From assembly GCF_943734655.1 (NCBI RefSeq), contig NC_071353.1:150240179-150304178 (forward strand): 64,000 bases of DNA, written 5' to 3'. Numbering within the stretch: the first letter of the stretch is position 1; each line of letters opens with the position of its first letter. Below, one piece after another: positions 1 through 12,032 of the stretch. Made by a program: the position numbers and the translations under genes. The notes beneath the pieces are model-generated. The model had not been told where the DNA came from, did no database searches, and saw nothing but the letters and a program-made list of their open reading frames with translations. Source of the stretch: Sabethes cyaneus. Taxonomy: Eukaryota; Arthropoda; Insecta; Diptera; Culicidae.

Positions 1-725
1 GATACAAGAGCTGATCATCAGCAAGCACGGGACTCCGACCAGGATACTGACAGACCCGGGCCTAGAGTTCAACAACTCGCAAACACAGGCGTTAGCAAGC
101 CGGCTAAACTTCAAGTGGGACTTCGCGTCCCTCAGACATCGCGAAACGGTCGGAGCCGTAGAGCGGGTAAACCAGACGGTCTTTAACATCCTTAAACGGC
201 TAACGAACTTCGGGACCACCGCGTGCAGACGACAACTGGAAAACGCCGTTAGAGCGTACAACATCAGTTTCCATAGGGCGACCTTACATCCTGACATATG
301 GCAAGGTACCGATAATCAAGGTTGATAACGACCTCAACCCAGATGAGATCGATGCCGCATGAAGAGAAACAATAACCCAACGGGACGACCACTTCGGGAG
401 ATACAAATCAGCCATCCAAAAGGGGGGAACGCAAACTTCCGTATGAATTAAAGCCGGGTGACCCGGTACTGATATTCTTGGCACCTCTCTCGGAAAAGTT
501 AATAGCGAAGTGGCATACGGGATTTATTATCAAGTCTCTCGTTCCTCCTGACGCCTACATCGTCACCAACGGGCAACGGACAGAGGGACTACAGGCTCAA
601 CAAGGCTCATGTCAAACTTGACACTTCCGTTGAAGCCCCACGGAGGGGGAGGGTTGGGACAAGCTGGAAACCATTTTTAGCAAAATTAAGAACACAAACT
701 ATTGCTTTCCTGCTACCTTATAGAA
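1..725 (+). pseudogene. Decayed Ty3/gypsy-type retrotransposon integrase, C-terminal part
   Basis: Reading from base 2 gives an uninterrupted integrase core up to the stop at 323-325. It has the second catalytic Asp in TDPG (53-55) and the catalytic Glu in AVERVNQT (161-163), 35 residues apart, which fits the D,D35E rule of retroviral-type integrases that insert element cDNA into the chromosome. The frame then shifts: a stretch with in-frame stops at about 361 and 448 leads into a KPGDPVL...WHTGF segment (about 450-590), like the small beta-barrel C-terminal domain of gypsy integrases. A further shift near 590 gives DYRLNKAHVKL. At least two frameshifts and two stops make it inactive. The left part, including the first catalytic Asp, is outside the window. 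No LTR was recognised downstream. Assignment to Ty3/gypsy rather than another LTR group rests on motif style only. Confidence 0.8.
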
Positions 726-839
726 ATTAAAAACTGCTTTTATTACCCATGGTTCCCCACGTTGAAGGGATTTTACCAATTCAATCCTATGATACGGCTA
801 GCATGAGTATTCATACAGAGTCATATTATAACCGAACAC

Positions 840-1185
840 TACAGCTGTAGCATATTTTTCCAACACCGATATCAAATTCGCCTAGGTTTAATCGTCCCGC
901 AGTAAAGTGTTTGCGTTCTGTTGGGACAACGAACTTGTGTCATTTTTTCTGCCACACATCCCTAACACAGACATCAAATGGGACTAGGTTTAATCGCGTT
1001 CGTATGAATTCTGTTGGCACGAGGGGGCTTTGTCACTCTTTCTGGCGTACTTCCCAAGCAAGGACATCAAAATGGTCTAGGTTTAATCGCGGTGTTAAGA
1101 AATCTTGTTGAAATGAGGAAACTTTGTCACTTGGTTTGGTTTACTTCCCAAGCACAGATATCAAATTGGTATAGGTTTAGATCAT
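840..1185. repeat. Tandem repeat, about four 95-102 bp units
   Basis: The phrase ATCAAA...CTAGGTTTAATCG recurs with start points at 871, 973, 1066 and 1160, a spacing of 102, 93 and 94 bases. Between these, GTTGGxACxA...TGTCAyTyTTTCTG and ACTTCCCAAGCA-like blocks also recur. The units are diverged and non-coding. The array follows the integrase remnant and could be part of that element's 3' region, but no LTR ends are visible. Confidence 0.7.
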
Positions 1186-2835
1186 CGTAAAGAATCTTCC
1201 AACCAATCACGAAGCGAGAATTCTGGTAAAACATAGGTTCATTATTTTAAATTTTTCAATGGTTCAACATCAAGAATCCATACTTTTATTCATTTGAGCC
1301 AATTCTTAGAAGATTTTCCAATCGATTGGTGTAAGAATATTGAAAATCGTGCGGGAAACCACTAAGCAATTAGCGTTCAAAACCTGACCACTTTTCGAGA
1401 AAGATTTTTTGGAATGACACCTTATACCAGCTACCTTCCTGAAAGACGTAGTCCTACGTCAAAAATTCCATTACAGCTGCTGGTAGCATAAACCATTCGT
1501 CTGTTCCAGCGTCATTGCGCAAGAATTGGTTGCTTTTGATCAAGCAAACAGTGAGGTGTTTTCTAACGGGACATCAAAATTCAAGTAGTGATTGGAAGCT
1601 ACTTAGTGCAGTGATTATTTAAATAATAATATTCCGTAGTGACAATATCACAAGTCGTTAGTAGCAACTGCGAGACAAAGATGAATGGAAAACAAAGCAA
1701 ATGGACTGTGTTGTGTTGGGATGAATAGAAAAGCGGATTTTCTGTGGAACACCGTAGAACCGATCGACCGACTCTTCGCACTCTTTCTCCTCCGCTCCGC
1801 GCGTAAGAAAAGGTAATGAATTGATAATTGACTGCTAATAATTGCTCTTTCATAAACGGGTGGATATTTGTTACGATGGTTGAGCAACAGCAGGAGCAGC
1901 GCGCGTCGGTGCATGGTTTTCGGCCGATCCGTCCTCTTCGTTCGCTACCGTTGATTATTATTATTGGTGGTGCGGCTTTATGGTGGGTCTTCTTTCGCCG
2001 TCCGTCGCTCGTGTTGGTATAACTAAATGGCGAATCGAGATAATCATGGGAAAAGATGTGCTGCCAAGCTATTGACAGAAAAGCTAATGAATTGACCAAA
2101 TAATAATGGATCAGTAACGAATCGTGCAGGTGTTGAGTTTGGCAGCGTCGCTGCTCGCTCACTCAGTCAGCAGTGGCCTACTGCGTGTGTGTCTGTGGCG
2201 GTGCAGAAATTCAACTCCTCAGAAACAACTACGGGAAGCCATTTTCATGACAACGCACCAATCACCTACTGCTGCATGCAGTTCGACAGCCAACTCATAC
2301 CTTCGCTTACCGCACTGCACTGCACTGCCCTGACGAACGTGTAATTGTTATTCCGGGAGAAAAATAAATATGTAAATTATTTGAAACTATTTCTCTATTA
2401 CTTCTGACTGAATGCTAGGTTCTCATAAGCAGCAGGCAGGCGCGCATTTCTCTAGTTTCCCTTTACCGGGAAATGAAACTCTTTTTAACAGACCCGGCCC
2501 GGGTGGCCGGGTCTCGGAAAACGAAGGGCGGCCTGTATGTGTGCTGGCAGCAGCGCGGTAGAATGGAATTTCATTCCATGTTTTCTGCTGATAAAAGAAT
2601 TTTTTCCTATTGTTTCAATTCTGATGTTGTTTTATTAATTTTGCGTTTCGACAGAAGCGGGTTCCTGGCCCTGGCCCACCATTCCTCCACGCCATTCCGG
2701 GGACTCACTAAACACAACACATAGTCGAAGCAGTCAGCACCAATAAGATTAGAGGTTGAAAGAAATATATGAGACTAACAATAACGCTCAGTGTTGCCAA
2801 CCCTTTCCTGTCTTCGTCGTCGTCAGCTTGGGTCG
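1186..2835. other. Non-repetitive island, no gene recognised
   Basis: Mostly unique sequence, becoming GC-richer from about 1.7 kb with trinucleotide-rich and CpG-containing stretches. Open frames of up to 187 codons on the minus strand and 83 codons on the plus strand overlap each other, lack recognisable domains and lack splice context. It could hold untranslated exons or enhancers of the downstream gene, but nothing in the sequence proves that. Confidence 0.4.
1446..1461. repeat. Short palindrome GACGTAG-TC-CTACGTC
   Basis: Two perfect 7-base inverted arms with a 2-base spacer. The same 16 bases recur at 28710-28725, and a partial version (GACGTAGGACTACG) occurs near 47929. Recurrence in three otherwise different contexts suggests it belongs to dispersed repeat sequence. 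Confidence 0.5.
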
Positions 2836-3798
2836 CACAGTGGGGAATCGCTGGCCAGCAGCCAAAAAATGAAAGTTCATTTCGACTCTCCGTTGTATTT
2901 TTCCTGTGATTCTATACTATTGAAGTGTTCAAATGCAAAATTTTAGATCAATGTGACAAAATTTGAATTTTCTATGAATCTTGAAAGTATGCTATCTCAG
3001 CAAGTTTTAGCATTTTTTTGAAAAATAACCCAATCTTTCAAAACATGCTAGAGGTCTAATGGTAGCTCGGATTTCAACGGTGTCTAAGGAAAAGTTCTTC
3101 AAAAAATAGTGCTGAATAAAGCCCATTAATTGAGTATACAGTAGTTTTATCATAGTATGCCAAAATTTTTATTTTCATTAAAAAAGTGCCATATTTTCGT
3201 GTAAAACACGCTTAAAAGTTTTGAAGCCAAGGTTCGCCACTATTGACAATACCGGTAAAAGTTAGCGTAAAATATGAGCTTTCAAATGGATATAGTCTCA
3301 TTTAGCGCAGAGTAGCGCAGAGCACAGATATTACGCTTGTAAGGCTACTATATCAGAATTCAGCAATATAGACAAAATGCAAACACTCAAAGAAAACGGT
3401 GGATATCTTAATTATGGGATATCTCCTTTACATGGTTGGATAAGCTGCTTCGAAGGTATGGTCCATATTGCATATTGACTAGATTTTAGAGGTTGAAGGA
3501 AATCTGGAGGATACAGCGATAGTAATGACGGAAATACAGCTCGAAGATCTTATGCCAATCCTGGTATTAGTTCTGAACTCACGGGTATAGATATGAAATT
3601 GATTAAAAGGTTGAGAAATTTTCTTATAGCAAGTTCTTGAACACATTATTTCAGAAAAATTCGAAACCTTTATGTCTGGGTATAGTCCTCATATAATACG
3701 TCCACTGCAATGCAAAGAATTTGTATTCGCGGTCATAAATGAATCTAGACAATGACAGAAGAAGCACAAAAATAAGTTTTTTTTTGTTTAATTATAGT

Positions 3799-3906
3799 CA
3801 TTTTAACAACTCGGGTCATTCGTGACTTTTGCGGGGTTGGGAATTGAACCACGGTCCTCGGTGTGAGAGGCGTGAATGCTAGCCACTACACCGGTATTGA
3901 CCCTCA
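3799..3906 (-). mobile_element. tRNA-derived SINE-like segment
   Basis: On the minus strand there is an A-box-like stretch (TGTAGTGGCTAGC), then a B box (GTTCAATTCCC) about 35 bases later. Termini GGGTCAAT and ATGACCC can pair like an acceptor stem. A diverged second copy lies at 28085-28185 in the same orientation. It is nested inside the 1.7 kb Transib-like element. The arms are too long and irregular for a working tRNA. Confidence 0.55.
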
Positions 3907-4136
3907 CGAAAATAAGGTTATTGCCTTATGCTAAAAATAGTGATAAAAATACAAGACAATATTTTACATGCAAAAATGAGTGTGAAAATACAAATCGTGA
4001 TAGAATTATTCGACTTCTTATTTCTCCGGATAAAGCTTATAGCTTCTTCGAAACGGAAAAATTTAATTAGAAAAATCTTTCTGAGAACACTATATTACTA
4101 TTGAAGACGAAACGTGAAACGAGTGATTCTGCACAA

Positions 4137-4188
4137 GGAGAAGAAGAAGAAGAAGAAAAAGAAGAAGAAGAAGAAGAAGAAGATGGAG
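4137..4188. repeat. (GAA)n microsatellite
   Basis: GAA/AAG trinucleotide run with few interruptions, purine on the + strand, inside the Transib-like element. Confidence 0.9.
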
Positions 4189-4569
4189 TTGGAGATAAAG
4201 AAGATTAAGAAAACTAATAAGGGGAAAAATTTTAATTTTTTATTTGATTTTAATGTTAACTTATATGGATTTTGTGTTGATTATTAAAGCTCATACTTGC
4301 TTTGTATTGTTTTATATAATGTTTTATCCTGTAAAAATCCATCTGCAATAGATTTCCAAATGACCCTCATTTCTTATACGTCATTATACTTAAAAAATAT
4401 TTGAAAAATAGTTGAAAATTCTCCCTAACACAAAAAATATACGTTCTAATGCAAAATAAACCTGAAATTCGGGCTTAGCACCCCAAAATTACTTAAGAAC
4501 CACATATTATCTTTGATTTAAAGAGATTTTTTTGCTTGGCCAGCGTTTGTATGGAGTCGCCCCACTGTG

Positions 4570-6187
4570 GGTCGGTTCGGTGGTAAGTCGGTCGGTCGGT
4601 CGGTTAAATCGCCCATTAAAAACTCGCCCTTAAATGTCAGCGAAACCTCCACTACTTTCTCCGCTTCCCGCTGGTAAACCCCGCTGCTGCGTCGTGCTGG
4701 TTGGTTCGGGCAGTAGGCAAGAAAACGGGAAAATAATATATGTCAACACATGAAATTTATATGCCCCTTTTCTTTTTCTGATACGTCGTCGTCGTCGTCG
4801 TTTCCTCACCCATGTCTCCGCTGCTGCTGCTGAACCTAGCCAGAGCCAGAGACATGAGTTCGCTTCGCTACATCATGCCAGTCAGTAGTGAGAGAGGAGG
4901 GTTTTCGACACGTTCGTTTGTTTTTTTTTACTTTCCTCGATTGGACTGAACCAGTCAGCAAGTATAGTACCTACCTACCTAGTATAGACACTATTGGATG
5001 TGAGGGGAGAAAAAACACGTATCGCAGAAAACAACGGCCGAACGGACTGGTGGTTTGTTATTTTTTTCGGTTCCACACACACCGGAGAGTACTAAATGAT
5101 TCGACAACCGAAGCAAGCCAGGTGTTAGAACTGGAATCGAAGGAGCCCCGCTCTGCTTTGAGTTTGATTTTAAATTGGAATGTTGAGTTCAGTTAGGTTG
5201 ACGAATTGACAGTTTGATAGAATTGAAAATAGAGGGAAAAGAGGTACAACAAATTGAAGTCCTTGTTTGGGAAAAGACGAGTTTTTGGGAAGGAACCCGA
5301 TCTTAACCCAATTTTCAGCTGTTAAGTTTTATTTTCGCTCATTTGAGCAATCAGGTTCAGATGCAGATGTCCCAACAGGCTAGGTGAAGGTTGATTCGCC
5401 ACCTCTTGTGAAGTTACGCATATGTGAGTATGAGTTTACCTTGGCTTTACTGTCGAAGGGGATCGAGGATTCCCAGCGCAAAAAGATCGGCGACAAAAAA
5501 CAGAGCGAAAGACAAAACTTAGTATTAGATTACAATCACGAACCGCGCTAGCAGTCGTTGTTGTCGGACGATTAAATTACGTCGTGTTGGATTTAGAGTG
5601 GATTTTGGTTCTTTTTCTTTTTTTTTGGCCGATCCCCGCCACCCGGCTTGTCGCGGCGAGTTTGACGACAGTGATTTATGCCGCGGTGTGTGACTGCCGC
5701 CGTTCAAGCAGTCGGAACAGTTGTACTGGGCCAAGTGGCGACAAATTTAGAGGAGAAACGGTCTGTTGTCACGAATCTGCGAGGTGATTTTTTTTGCTGT
5801 TTTCGATTCGATCGTGCTGCTACGACTAATGTGGTCTAGTTCTCAACCACGGACCACGGGCCACGGTAGTAAAAGGCTGTTTGATTTGCTGAGTTGTGTC
5901 GCACACGTTTGTTAGGTGATTTTGTATAGTTTGCTGTTCAAACAACCCAACCGGGGCGAACCGATTGTTATTGGGTGCTTTAGGCCGTTAACACTGGTTA
6001 GTCGTTTAGTCGACTCGCTTATGTTTTGTTTTTCTATTTCTAACTCTAACTCCATGTAATCGTGATGTTTGAAGCTTCGGCCAATATAAATTAAATTCGG
6101 CCGAATTTGTTCGACCGAACGTCACTTGGACCATGGTCATGTTATGTCAGATAAATTATGACGTTGTCGGTCGAATCGATTGGTCCA
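4570..6187. other. GC-richer unique island, possible regulatory or 5' untranslated region
   Basis: Contains short simple repeats (GGTCGGTCGG near 4590, a GTC run at 4784-4801, CTGCTGCTG near 4817, a T run near 4921) in otherwise unique sequence. Frames of 102, 69 and 67 codons show no family resemblance and overlap on both strands. Such islands resemble the 5' regions and enhancers of developmental genes in insects, but no promoter or splice site can be assigned with confidence. Confidence 0.35.
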
Positions 6188-6493
6188 CACTCTTAAATGA
6201 TTCTACCTGTAAATAGGTCGGATTTAGTTAAAGCTAGGTTGAAAGTACTCAAAATGCCCTTAAAGTGTACAAACTCAAACTTTGGGTAAAAATTTTAACC
6301 AATTTTGGCTACTTGCTACCGATAATTGAATTATTCTCTATGACAAATAACGTAATTTTAAGTTCCTACTACCAATTTTTTGGTTGAAAAACTACTCAAA
6401 ATCTGAGTTTGTACACTTTAAGGGCATTTTGAGTAGTTTCAACCTAACTTTAACTAAATCCGACCAATTTACAGGTAGAATCATTTAAGAGTG
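6188..6493. mobile_element. MITE with about 90-bp terminal inverted repeats
   Basis: The left arm from 6188 (CACTCTTAAATGATTCTACC...) is repeated as the reverse complement ending at 6493, with the arms matching at most positions for about 90 bases. The loop of roughly 120 bases is AT-rich. A target duplication could not be settled, so the superfamily is open. It is 306 bases long with no coding capacity. Confidence 0.75.
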
Positions 6494-6800
6494 CATATTA
6501 GTCATAAACCGGCATATTTATAATTCGACGGAATCATAAGATGACTTAGACTGACGACGTGCCATTCGAGCCGAAGCTCAAAATTTTCGTAGATTATCTA
6601 CGCTCACGACAATTTCTATTCAGCATTTTTAACGTACATTTTTTCCATCTCCTATGTTTGCATGTCAAGATACCAAAATGCTTTATTCAAATGCTAAATA
6701 ACAGTTCGAGTTTTATTGCATTCTTATTGCGGTTTTTATGACCAATTTTGATCACCAGAACCAAAATAAAAATTAGAATAAAATTAAAAGTTTAACCTTT
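6494..6800. other. Spacer, nothing recognised
   Basis: AT-rich sequence between the MITE and the start of the T-rich array; the 60-codon frame in it has no recognisable features. Confidence 0.4.
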
Positions 6801-7948
6801 CGTATCGCATAGGAGATCCTAATTTCGTCCTATTTTATCCTATTTTGGTCACAATTGGGATAATTTAGTTTCTCTTTTTACCTTGGTTTTAATTTTGTTC
6901 TATTTCTAGTCTTGCGTCAATTTAGAGCGAAATAAGGCGCTATATCCTTGGCCAATTGCAGCCTGGCTTCTGGTCTAAATACCATTAGTTCATCCCTGAG
7001 GGTCCGGAGTATCACTTAACCTTTATTAGCAAAGATACTCCCAACGATTGTAAATAAATCATTATCTATGTGTACGGGAAGCGTTTGGTACGGGAGGTCC
7101 ACGCTTTCTTCCTTCCCCTTGATTTCAAGGAGTTAAATGGAATTAGATATTTTTTCTGGTTCCACTTGATTCCTTGGAATTCTCTCTGCGGTACATGCTG
7201 CGCAGTTGGCCTGGCCGTTGACAAGAAAAATGATTGATTCAAGTAATCGTCATTTTCCAGGATGCCTTCAAGAATTAGCTGCGTTAGTGTGAGATTAGAT
7301 TAGTGTGAGATTAGATTTCTAGTCTTGCGTCAATTTAATTCTAGTTTTATCCTAATTTAATTTATTTCATTCCAATTTGATTGATCTCGACTTAGTGCTA
7401 ATTTTGTATTAGTCTTATCCTAATTTTGGGCTAATCTAGTTTTGTTTTGGGTTCATCTTCCCATGGCAGTTCTGATTTTGTGTTGTTTGTTTGTTTGTCC
7501 GGTTATTGACCAGCAGCGTCAGGTATAACATTTCATGGTCCTTTTAAATTTTGTCCAAATTTTCTTATTCTCTTTGATTTTTGAAGGGCCGGTTGCTAGA
7601 CTATATGCCCTATCCTAATTTTGTACAAAATATGTACGGTTTTTGTCCTAGTTTCGTCAAAATTTTTCTCTAGTTTTGCTTTATTTTGTCTCAATTTTCA
7701 CAATTTGTTCTAATTTTGATTTAATTTCACCTGAAAATGGTCCCATAACAAACTAAACATAATTTTGTTTAGATTTCGTTCTAACTTTGTCCCATTTTAC
7801 CTTTACTCTTGTCCAATGTCTGCCGTAGTTTTGCCTTAACTTTGTCCAGAGTTTGTTCTAATTTTGCATTTATGTTCTCCTAATTATGTCCCGATTTTGT
7901 TTCAATTTTCTTCGCATTTGCTCTTCTTTAGTACCAATATCGTTCTTA
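6800..7948. repeat. Degenerate T-rich short-period array (TTTTGTCCTAA type)
   Basis: Irregular repetition of phrases such as TTTTGTCCTAA and CAATTTTG every 11-13 bases or so, heavily diverged. A 22-base phrase TTTCTAGTCTTGCGTCAATTTA occurs twice (near 6904 and 7317). Non-coding. Confidence 0.7.
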
Positions 7949-9353
7949 TCTATTTATATAAGAGGCTTATGTCTGTACCGAAGACCAGGTCTTTGACAGG
8001 ACGTCATAAGAGGCTTATCGGTAACTAAAAACAGGTCCCTGACAGGACGTCATACTTTCGTAGCAATGGGTTGTATTCTCAGTCACCTCACTGGTCGACC
8101 GCTGTACTGCTCGATTGCTCAACTGGTTGACTAGACTGCTCGACTGGACTGGTCGATTAGACTGCTCGATTTAATTGCTCGACTGGACTGCTTAGCTGAA
8201 CTGCTCGACTGAACTGTTCGATTCGACTGCTCGACTCAACTGCTTGATTGAACAGATCGACTTGACTGCTTGACTGAACAGCTCGAGTGGACTACTCGGC
8301 ATAACTACTCGATTCGACTGCTTGACATATTTGCTTGACTTACTACTCGACCCGACTGCTCGACTTAACTGCATGATTGAACTGCTCGACTGGACTGTTC
8401 GATTCGACTGCTTGACTGGACAGCATGATTTATCTGCTCGACTAGACTGGTCGACCCAACTGCTCGATTCAACTGCTTGATTCCAAGCTCGGCTGGACTA
8501 GTCGACTCAACTGCTCGAATGAACTGCTTGACTCAACTACTCGATTGGACTATTCGAATCGGCTGCTCGGCTCAACTGCTCAACCCGATTGCTCTACTCA
8601 ACTGCTCGACTCAACTGCTCGGCTCGACTGCTGAATGGACTACTCGACCCAACTGTTCAACTTAACCGCTTGACCCGACTGCTTAACTAAACCATTCGAT
8701 TCGGCTGCTCGACTACACTACTAGTTTCAACTGATCGACTGGACTACTCGACTTAATTGCTCGATTAAACTGCTCGACTGGACTGCTCGATTTAACTGCT
8801 CGACTTGACTGTTCGACTCGACCACTCGATTCAACTGCTCGACCGGACTGGTTGACTGAACAGCTTGATTTTACTGCTCGACTAGACTGCTCGATTTGAC
8901 TGCTCGACCCAACTGCTTGACTCGATTGCTTGATTCGACTGCTCGACTCGCCTGCTCAACTCGACTGCTTGTGGCGATATCGTATGGTCGGTATTAAATC
9001 AGACCGGACCAAGTCGCAAAATTTAAAAAAATGAGTTCATGATAGCAAACGATCACGAATTTTCTAAGCAACATTTTACTCTAATCAGACTACATAAACG
9101 TTGCAAACAGCCAGAAGTTTGTATTCAGTTAAATAAAATCCAATACGACCCTGAAAACTATTTGTTTCAGTTTCCGGCTTTGACTCTTTTATGTACAACA
9201 TCTTAGAGCTATATTATGCAATATAAAAACTCAAAGAACTAATACAAAGATTGGCCATCTTCGCAAACACTGGCCAATGGAATGTATCCGCAGTTTTTGG
9301 AATTCTGAATAGACATTTATATTTTCCGGATCGTAAGATTCGGGCTCAACTAG
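7949..9353 (+). mobile_element. Helitron-like non-autonomous element with internal minisatellite
   Basis: Begins TCTATTTATATAAG and ends CTAG, inserted between A (7948) and T (9354), as Helitrons do. Just before the end is a hairpin (CCGGATC, loop GTAA, GATTCGG), then GCTCAA and CTAG, matching the Helitron 3' layout. The left end has a repeated unit of about 47 bases (ATAAGAGGCTTAT...GACAGGACGTC, twice). The middle is a 13-bp minisatellite. A second copy lies inverted at 26565-27159 with the same ends. No Rep/helicase coding sequence, so it would depend on an autonomous relative. Confidence 0.75.
8090..8975 (+). repeat. 13-bp minisatellite, consensus CTGCTCGACTSRA
   Basis: Phrases CTGCTCG, CTGTTCG and CTGCTTG recur every 13 bases for almost 900 bases, roughly 68 units, with AYTSRA between them. 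Lies inside the Helitron-like element; the related copy at 26.7-27.0 kb has about 25 units on the opposite strand. Confidence 0.85.
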
Positions 9354-10913
9354 TTTTTCTATAATGTTGTTCAATTTCGTCTTAAATGTGTCCCAAATCT
9401 GCTCAATTTTTCTTTTATTTTATAGCCCAATTTTGTCCTATTCTATTATTTTTTTTGTTTGGTCGCAGTTTTGCACCAATTTGCTTTTAGTTTTTGGCTA
9501 ATTTTGTACTAATTTTGTTCCAATTATTTCAGAATTTTAATTTTCATAATGACAAACTATTATTGTCATTTTGTCACTATTTTTGCGGGCTTAATGCCGA
9601 TTTTACCATATTTGTCCTTACTTTTGCTTTGATTTCATTCTAAGTCTACCCTAATTTAATTTATTTTGCTTCAATTTTATTCTTCTAGTTCAATCCTAAT
9701 TTTGTGTTAGTTTTGTCCTAAATTTAGGTGCTAAATCTAGTTCTATTTTTGCCTAATTTTCACAATGTAATTCTGATTTTAAAGTGATACTTTTACCTAA
9801 TTGGCTTTGCTTTAATTTGCTTCTGGTACTTACTTACTGGTTGATTCATTTTAAAACAAATGAAACTAAGCAGAAAGCAGGCAACATTTTTTGAAACGAA
9901 GTTGGTTTATTATTAGCTGTTATTTCCGATATGCGAGCTGGTTCCAAATTATCGCCATCCATGGGTGTTTAGTCTGCAAAATTTTGACAATTTCACACCC
10001 CTGGGTTAGACTGAGTGTTGTCCCTATTTTGGTTTTTGTTTTGTCTCGATTTTTTATTTTTTTTGTCCTAATTTTATCCTGATTTCGTAACCATAATTGT
10101 GCTTTAATTTCATCGTAATTTCGTATCAGTTTTGATCTATTATTGCTTTATGTTTACCCTAATTTTAGCTCAATTTTTTCTACCTATTTTTAGTTCCAAT
10201 TTTGTTTTCTGATTTTGTTCTTTTCTTTTTAATTTTGACCTGTTTTGTTCTGTTCTGAATTTTTCTTGGCTATTTTCCACTTTTGTCTAATTGTGTCCTA
10301 CTTTGTTGCCAATTTTGTACTAATTCAGTATCAGTTTTTGTCTTATTTTGTTCAAATTATGTCCTAATTGCTCATGTTTTGTCCTAATTTTGTTTTAATT
10401 TCATTCTCATTTTATCCTAATTTATTTATTTTATTCCAGGTATTAGTCTTATCTTAATTTTGTAGTTACCTAGTACTATCTTACTTATTTTTCCGGTGTA
10501 TTTCAGATTTTCTGTAAACTTTTCAGTATTTGCCTCAATTTTGTCTTCATTTGTTCTGTATTCTATTGTGATATTTGTTTAATTTGTTAAATTTTGTCCT
10601 AATTTTGTCCCAGTGTTGCTCGTTTTCTTGCCCTATATTTATCCTAATTTTGCCTCAAACTGTCTCCAATCTATTCTAGTTTCCTTATTTTAATTTCATG
10701 TCCTCGTTTTGTCCTATGCAATCCTAATTAGGGCCTTGTGGTTCCAGTTTTTGCCTTATTCGGTTCTAGTTTTATTCCAATTTTGTTTTAGCTGTTGTCT
10801 GGTTTATATTTGTCATCTCTATTTATTAATTGAGGTTTTACTTCATTCTAATTGCCTCCTAATTTGATATATTTTATTCCAATTTTGTCCCAACTTAGTT
10901 ATATTTTTTTTTA

Positions 10914-11090
10914 ATAAAAGCAACGCCTTGGGGTTAAACGTCTTTCTTAGACTTGACCCTTCTTTATCGACAGACTTCACAGCGGTCTATTAGAGTACAG
11001 CACGCTAGCCTAGCAGCACCGCTTAACCAAGATTCGAATACACGACGACTGGTTTGTAGGGCCAGCATCGTACCTCGAAACCAACCAGAC
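10914..11090 (-). mobile_element. tRNA-derived SINE, family 1
   Basis: On the minus strand a tRNA-like head (A box near GGTTTCGAGGTACGATGC, B box GTTCGAATC type) is followed by a body that ends GACGTTTAACCCCAAGGCGT. The same family occurs in this window at 11887, 12468, 15274, 16418, 26319 and as fragments at 29818, 33553, 46833, 63390 and 63868. This copy has lost some of its middle. Confidence 0.75.
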
Positions 11091-12032
11091 GATACCATAT
11101 TTTTTATGACTCTTGTCCTAATTTTGTGCTAATCTAGTTCTACTTTTGTCTAATTCTCCCAATATAATTCGGTTTTTATGTTAATTCTGTCTTAATTTTG
11201 TTTCAATTTTCCCAGAATTTCATCCCTATTTTTGTCTTTCTTTTCGGTACATTTTGTTATGATTATATCATCAATTCGTAACTGTAATTGTGTTTAAATT
11301 TCGTCATAACTATGTCCCAATTTTGCCCTTTCCTTGTCCTATGGTTGCCCTAATTTTGTCACAAGTTAGTCGAGTGTTTGTTCTTATTCTGTCCTAATAT
11401 TGTATCAATTTTATCCTAAATAATTTTCACTTGTTTGTGACCTAATTTTACTTCAATTTTGGTCAATTTTTTCCTATCACTCTTCCCTAATTAAGTAAAT
11501 TTTTTGTGCGATTTTGTTCCAAATCTGGTCCAATTTTCTCTCAATTCTACTCCAATATCTTCCTATTCTGTTGTAATTTGGTCATAATTTTCCAAAAAAA
11601 TTTGTCCCAGTTTTTATTTAATGTTATATTTCAATTCTGTCCTAATGTCGAACAAATTTTATCTAATATTTTCCTAATCTAGTTTTATTGTATTTTATTG
11701 TAATTTAATTTGTTTCATTTCCATTTTATACCTGTTCCGTCGTAATTTTATAGTCATATTTCTGCCTAATTTGGACAAATTTCGCCGCGATTTTGTCCAA
11801 GTGTTGTACTGATATTGATGTTAATCTGGTATTGAGATTTGTCTCTAATCTGATTTTTATTTTCTGTTGAGTTTACTTCAATTTTGTAAAAGCAACGTCT
11901 TTGACACTTGATCATTATTTATCGAAAGTTTTCCCAGTCGCCGATTATAGAGTACAGAGCAATTACGGGGCTAGTGCAGCGACTCTATATAGCAGCACTT
12001 CCCTGCCGAGATTCGAACTTACGATGGTAGGC

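Larger units (their letters stand above)
2836..4569. mobile_element. Transib-like non-autonomous DNA transposon, 1.73 kb
   Basis: Both ends read CACAGTGGGG inwards (left 2836, right complement from 4569). After an offset of about 11 bases both continue with GCTGGCCA...AAAAAAATC. The element is flanked by the 5-bp direct duplication GGTCG (2831-2835 and 4570-4574). A CACWRTG terminus with a GC-rich 5-bp duplication is the signature of the Transib superfamily, the relatives of RAG1. No transposase frame is present; the interior is AT-rich, with a tRNA-like repeat and a GAA microsatellite. The family name is inferred from ends and target site only. Confidence 0.65.

Noticed and set aside
725..1185. 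3' LTR of the gypsy remnant
   Set aside because: No TG...CA ends, polypurine tract or second LTR copy visible in the window.
8090..8975. CRISPR-like regular spacing of a short motif
   Set aside because: The unit is 13 bases with no distinct spacers, lies inside a Helitron-like element and the genome is eukaryotic.
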